DNA from: DASRGL01 sp035651115
Lineage (GTDB): Bacteria; Armatimonadota; Chthonomonadetes; Chthonomonadales; Chthonomonadaceae
DNA length: 8,253 nucleotides
NCBI GenBank assembly: GCA_035651115.1
Contig: DASRGL010000422.1
Coordinates: forward strand, 1 to 8,253
Reading direction: 5' to 3'
In this document: positions 5,855 to 8,253 of the stretch, in pieces
How the letters are laid out: each line of letters begins with the position of its first letter
Numbering within the stretch: the stretch's first letter is position 1
Position numbers and translations under genes: made by a program
The notes under the pieces: model-generated
What the model saw: only the letters and a program-made list of their open reading frames with translations
Database searches by the model: none
What the model was told of the DNA's origin: nothing

Positions 5855-6559
5855 TTGAAAAAAGAGTTTATCGTCGAGAGACAGGGCCGCAGTTTCGTTT
5901 TGTATGCCGGTTTGCTGGACCTCGCGCATCAGCAAGGGCTGAAGTCTATCCGCACGGAACTGATCCAGGTTCCCGCCGAGAGCAATAACCGCGTTGCCAT
6001 CAGCACGGCGACGGTGACGATGGAGAAAGACGGCGTGGAGCGCGTCTTTACGGGCATCGGCGATGCGGCCCCCAACAACGTCGCGCCTGCGATGCAGACC
6101 TGTCTGATCCGCATGAGCGAGACTCGCGCGAAGGCGCGCGCATTGCGCGACGCAGTCAATGTCGGCGTAGCGGCGTTCGAGGAGTTGGGCGACGAGGATG
6201 CCATAGACAGCGCGCCGGAGCGCGGCTATGCGACAAGTCCGGCCCGTGCGACCCGCATGGAGCGTTCCGCCCCGGCAGCGCGCCCGACCCCGAACAGGGA
6301 GGCGACCAGGAACAGCGCGCCCGCCGAAGGCACGCCCATCCCCGCCGAGATGCGCCATCCCGCCATGAATCCGATCACGGAGGCGCAGACCGAAGCCATC
6401 CGCAGCCTGTGCCGCCGCCGCAGCCTGGAGGCCGACAGCGTGGCCCAGGAGAAGTTCGGCGCCGAGAGCCTGGCCGCGCTGACCCAGGTGCAGGCCAGCG
6501 AACTGATCCGCTCCCTGAACGAGCGCAGCAACGGCCGCCCGGCGACCGCCGCCGCCTGA
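5855..6559 (+). CDS. Putative Rad52/DdrA-like single-strand DNA annealing protein
   Basis: From TTG 5855 the product has 234 aa (243 from ATG 5828). Numbered from the longer start, the conserved core covers about 11-122: YAGLLDLAHQQGL (26-38), a beta-rich stretch with VAISTATVTM (56-65), FTGIGDAAPNNVAP (74-87) and the helix IRMSETRAKARALRDAVNVG (94-113). That ETRAKARALR helix, after a 'G.GDA.P.NV' turn, resembles Rad52/DdrA-like annealing proteins as I recall them. The assignment is from memory and unconfirmed. A low-complexity Pro/Ala/Arg linker (about 127-180) leads to a C-terminal module (182-232, ITEAQTEAIRSLCRR to LTQVQASELIRSL) that I associate with phage-type recombinases and other DNA-binding proteins. 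Expected role: annealing or protecting single-stranded DNA in repair. A strong consensus promoter drives it and no recombinase neighbour is visible. Confidence 0.55.
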   Translation: MKKEFIVERQGRSFVLYAGLLDLAHQQGLKSIRTELIQVPAESNNRVAISTATVTMEKDGVERVFTGIGDAAPNNVAPAMQTCLIRMSETRAKARALRDAVNVGVAAFEELGDEDAIDSAPERGYATSPARATRMERSAPAARPTPNREATRNSAPAEGTPIPAEMRHPAMNPITEAQTEAIRSLCRRRSLEADSVAQEKFGAESLAALTQVQASELIRSLNERSNGRPATAAA

Positions 6560-6574
6560 GAACTTCGTGACAAC

Positions 6575-6604
6575 TTGCGTCAGGCGCATGGCCCGTGTTA
6601 CAAT
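6575..6604 (+). promoter_or_regulatory. Extended -10 promoter of the prepilin-like gene
   Basis: TACAAT (6599-6604, 5/6 consensus) is preceded by TG at 6596-6597 (TGTTACAAT, extended -10). A weak -35, TTGCGT, lies 18 nt upstream (6575-6580). The start site would be near 6611, giving a leader of about 33 nt. Confidence 0.6.
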
Positions 6605-6652
6605 AACGGCGGAACCTTCGTCTAATGGTTCGAGGTAACACCCATGCGCCTG
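6581..6652 (+). repeat. 11-bp inverted repeat spanning promoter and start codon of the prepilin-like gene
   Basis: CAGGCGCATGG (6581-6591) and CCATGCGCCTG (6642-6652) are perfect reverse complements 50 nt apart. The right arm contains the ATG (6644-6646). The left arm lies in the promoter spacer, upstream of the predicted transcription start, so only read-through RNA would carry both arms. Confidence 0.7.
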
Positions 6653-7249
6653 CGTCCTCTTCTCTTCCGTCGGCCCGCGTTCACGCTGGTCGAACTGCTC
6701 GTCGTTATCGCCATCATCGCGGCGCTGGCCGCCATGCTGCTGCCCATCTTCGCGACCGCGCGCAGTTCCGCCCGCCGTACCGCCTGTATCTCCAACCTGC
6801 GGCAACTCGGCCTGGCGCTGGCAATTTACCGCCAGGATAACGACGACCTGCCTCCCCACCTCTCTGTCCTTTATCCCTCGCTTGCGTCCGACGCGCGTCT
6901 GTTCGTCTGCCCCAACGATCCCAGACGGGGCCAATACGACGGCAATCTGCGTGTGGAAGGCACGCTCTTCCTGCCCTCCGGCGTCAGCTATGACTATGTG
7001 CCGCAGTGGAACGTGGCGCAGGAGTTGGGCTGGTGGCAGCCCGGCCCGCCGTTCGGCCCTGGCAAGTGGGAGGACCTGACGCCGGTCGTCGGCTGCCAGT
7101 GGCACTGGGCGAAGGGGTTCAACGCTTCCTGGGCGAATAATGCGAAGGATGCGCGCGGCTGGCAACTGGTGCTGATGATGGCGGGGAGCGTGCGCAAAGT
7201 CCGCGTGGAGGAGCCGGTCGAGACCTTCACTCCCGACCGCTATCGGTGA
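6644..7249 (+). CDS. Prepilin-type N-terminal cleavage/methylation protein (DUF1559-like pseudopilin)
   Basis: The 201-aa product opens with a type IV prepilin signal: a basic leader (1-12), then F13-T-L-V-E17 and a hydrophobic helix to about 36. A PilD-type peptidase would cut A12|F13 and methylate Phe13, and Glu17 is the assembly glutamate. After it, ARSSARRTACISNLRQLGLA (about 44-63) is typical of the DUF1559/'H-X9-DG' prepilin-like proteins abundant in Armatimonadota and Planctomycetota. The C-terminal H-X9-DG signature seems degenerate: the end reads LVLMMAGSVRKV, with AG in place of DG and no matching His. The role is unknown: an envelope-anchored minor pilin-like or surface protein. 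Start ATG 6644 follows GAGGT by 7 nt. No other pilus gene is in the window. Confidence 0.88.
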   Translation: MRLRPLLFRRPAFTLVELLVVIAIIAALAAMLLPIFATARSSARRTACISNLRQLGLALAIYRQDNDDLPPHLSVLYPSLASDARLFVCPNDPRRGQYDGNLRVEGTLFLPSGVSYDYVPQWNVAQELGWWQPGPPFGPGKWEDLTPVVGCQWHWAKGFNASWANNAKDARGWQLVLMMAGSVRKVRVEEPVETFTPDRYR

Positions 7250-7251
7250 AA

Positions 7252-7417
7252 GCCCTCACCCCCTTCCCCTCTCCCAACGCTGTGGGAGAGGGGTGACTAA
7301 AGCGCCCTCTCCTTCCTTCCTTTCAATTCGTACCCGATTTGAAAGGAAGGAAGACAGGCCAATGCTGACTCCCCCCTTCTCCTACAGCGTGGGAGAAGGG
7401 GGCAGGGGGATGAGGGC
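7252..7417. mobile_element. MITE/BIME-like palindromic element with imperfect terminal inverted repeats
   Basis: The left end (7252-7293) and the reverse complement of the right end (7371-7417) align over about 42 bp with only a few mismatches and short indels. Both begin GCCCTCA and share the core ACGCTGT flanked by CTCCC and GGAG. Each end folds on itself: an 11-bp stem (7266-7276/7283-7293) on the left and an 11-bp stem plus two pairs (7372-7384/7390-7402) on the right. The element starts two bases after the prepilin-like stop codon and ends 13 bp before the nagA ribosome site. There is no coding capacity and no obvious target duplication. It resembles non-autonomous or REP-derived elements and may also terminate transcription. 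Confidence 0.65.
7312..7353. repeat. 15-bp perfect stem hairpin at the centre of the palindromic element
   Basis: CTTCCTTCCTTTCAA (7312-7326) pairs with TTGAAAGGAAGGAAG (7339-7353). After one T-T mismatch a further TCG/CGA pairs around the tetraloop TACC. The stem is unrelated in sequence to the flanking ends of the element and lies in its middle. No T-run follows. Confidence 0.8.
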
Positions 7418-7430
7418 AATTTGAGATCGC

Positions 7431-7436
7431 AGGAGG
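7431..7436 (+). promoter_or_regulatory. Ribosome binding site of nagA
   Basis: AGGAGG lies 5 nt before an in-frame TTG (7442) and only 2 nt before an in-frame GTG (7439). Spacing favours TTG. No recognisable promoter lies between the palindromic element and this site. Confidence 0.65.
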
Positions 7437-7441
7437 CAGTG

Positions 7442-8253
7442 TTGAGTACGGTACGGATTCTGGCCGGGCGGATCGCCGATGCGCGCGGCGAACGTGAGAA
7501 CGTCGCGGTGACGGTGCAGAAGGGTCGCATTGTGGAGCTTGCGCCCTGGAACGATGCGACGCGGCCCGCGCCTGGCGATATTGCGGCGCGCGAGGGGCTG
7601 CTGCTGCCGGGCTTCGTGGATATTCACATTCACGGCGGGGCCGGACGCTATATCATGGAAGGCACGGCGGAGGCGCAGCAGGCGATTGCGGCGCACCTGG
7701 CGCGGCACGGCGTCACCGGGTTTCTGGCGACGACGGTGACGGCTCCCTGGGAGGAGCAGGCACGGGCGCTGGCGGTCGCGGCGGAGACCATGCAGTCGGC
7801 GGAGAACGGCGCAGAGGGCGCGGCGGTGCTGGGCTGCCACCTGGAAGGGCCGTATATCAACCCGAAGAAGAAGGGCGCGCAGCCGGAGCAGTTCATCCTG
7901 CCGCCGGACGTGGACGACCTGCAGCGGCAGGTAGGCGGCAACCTGCACGCGGTCAAGGTGATGACGCTCGCCCCGGAGATGCCCGGCGCGCTGGAGATGA
8001 TTCGCTTTCTGACCGCCAACGGCATCATCGCCTCGCTCGGCCACACGAACGCCACGTATGCGGAGATGTGCGCGGGAATAGACGCGGGCGCGCGGCACGT
8101 CACGCACTGCTACAATGCGATGCGCGCGATGGAGAGCCGGGAACCGGGCGCGGTCGGGGCGGCCTTCAGCCATCCCCAACTGAAAGCTGAACTGATCTGG
8201 GACAACCATCATGTCCATCCGGCGGCGTGCCGTGCGCTGGTCAATGCGAAAGG
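7442..8253 (+). CDS. nagA: N-acetylglucosamine-6-phosphate deacetylase, C-terminus beyond the window
   Basis: NagA removes the acetyl group from GlcNAc-6-phosphate, giving glucosamine-6-phosphate in amino-sugar catabolism and peptidoglycan recycling (cytoplasm). The first 270 residues are present from TTG 7442. They include the metal-dependent amidohydrolase signature PGFVDIHIHGG with H62 and H64, HLEGPY with metal ligand E135, SLGHTNAT with H201, VTHCYNAM with H222, and DNHHVHP (254-260) in the place of the usual DG-x-HVHP. HxH near the N-terminus points to the Bacillus-like metal-binding type rather than the E. coli type, which lacks it. The catalytic Asp and the C-terminal part (about 110 residues) lie outside. 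The gene follows the palindromic element directly, so it may be expressed by read-through or from an unrecognised promoter. Confidence 0.94.
   Translation, partial: MSTVRILAGRIADARGERENVAVTVQKGRIVELAPWNDATRPAPGDIAAREGLLLPGFVDIHIHGGAGRYIMEGTAEAQQAIAAHLARHGVTGFLATTVTAPWEEQARALAVAAETMQSAENGAEGAAVLGCHLEGPYINPKKKGAQPEQFILPPDVDDLQRQVGGNLHAVKVMTLAPEMPGALEMIRFLTANGIIASLGHTNATYAEMCAGIDAGARHVTHCYNAMRAMESREPGAVGAAFSHPQLKAELIWDNHHVHPAACRALVNAK

Noticed and set aside
6620..6640. GGTTCGAGGT looks like the T-loop of a tRNA.
   Set aside because: No acceptor, anticodon or D arm can be built around it; it is the leader and ribosome site of the prepilin-like gene.
6674..6690. Alanine instead of glycine before the prepilin cleavage site.
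   Set aside because: Ala at this place is common in DUF1559-type prepilin-like proteins and is accepted by prepilin peptidases, so it is not an anomaly.
5756..7165. Long minus-strand open frame (469 codons) across the annealing-protein and prepilin-like genes.
   Set aside because: It is the antisense shadow of two well-supported plus-strand genes, with low-complexity Arg/Gly/Ala-rich translation and no domain.
7871..7890. NagA has Gln147 in KKKGAQP where E. coli has the substrate-contacting His (KKGTH).
   Set aside because: As I recall, KGAQ is frequent in Bacillus- and Clostridium-type NagA, so this is probably a subfamily feature rather than loss of activity.
7382..8218. Minus-strand open frame of 278 codons opposite nagA.
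   Set aside because: The plus strand encodes an unmistakable NagA with its metal-binding motifs; the opposite frame is an artefact of high GC at third positions.

Overview
The window is GC-rich bacterial chromosome carrying seven protein genes: four on the plus strand and three on the minus strand. No ribosomal or transfer RNA gene was seen. A DUF1559-like prepilin, a NxxGxxAF-repeat secreted protein and families of GC-rich palindromic intergenic repeats together suggest Armatimonadota or a related Terrabacteria lineage (Chloroflexota-like). This placement is inferred from gene style only, not from a phylogenetic marker.

Layout, left to right. (1) 60-1880 (+): penicillin-binding protein 2, the elongation transpeptidase, closed by a hairpin that also ends the converging gene. 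(2) 1959-3245 (-): a secreted protein with seven NxxGxxAF-type repeats. (3) 3246-3797: a gene-poor 552-bp stretch with two notable structures. One is three 7-bp direct repeats on an 11-bp period next to a -10-like hexamer (Pho-box-like). The other is an exact 37-bp direct repeat pair separated by a 35-bp unique spacer. (4) 3798-4682 (-) rsmA/ksgA and 4762-5463 (-) a G5+3D-domain cell-wall protein. These probably form one transcript from a TTGACA/extended -10 promoter at 5591-5620 and echo the yabE-ksgA neighbourhood of Firmicutes. (5) 5464-5854: a divergent regulatory region with a structured leader on the minus side and a fully consensus sigma70-type promoter on the plus side. (6) 5855-6559 (+): a Rad52/DdrA-like putative single-strand annealing protein. 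(7) 6644-7249 (+): a prepilin-like protein with its own extended -10 promoter and an 11-bp inverted repeat covering its start codon. (8) 7252-7417: a 166-bp MITE/BIME-like palindromic element. (9) 7442 to the right edge (+): nagA, N-acetylglucosamine-6-phosphate deacetylase, starting at TTG and cut by the window.

Functionally, PBP2, the 3D-domain protein and NagA all concern peptidoglycan or its amino sugars, but they are not one operon. I found no complete defence system or large mobile element. The unusual content is in the intergenic DNA: repeat structures, a candidate response-regulator site, a structured leader and a possible promoter-dependent translation switch.
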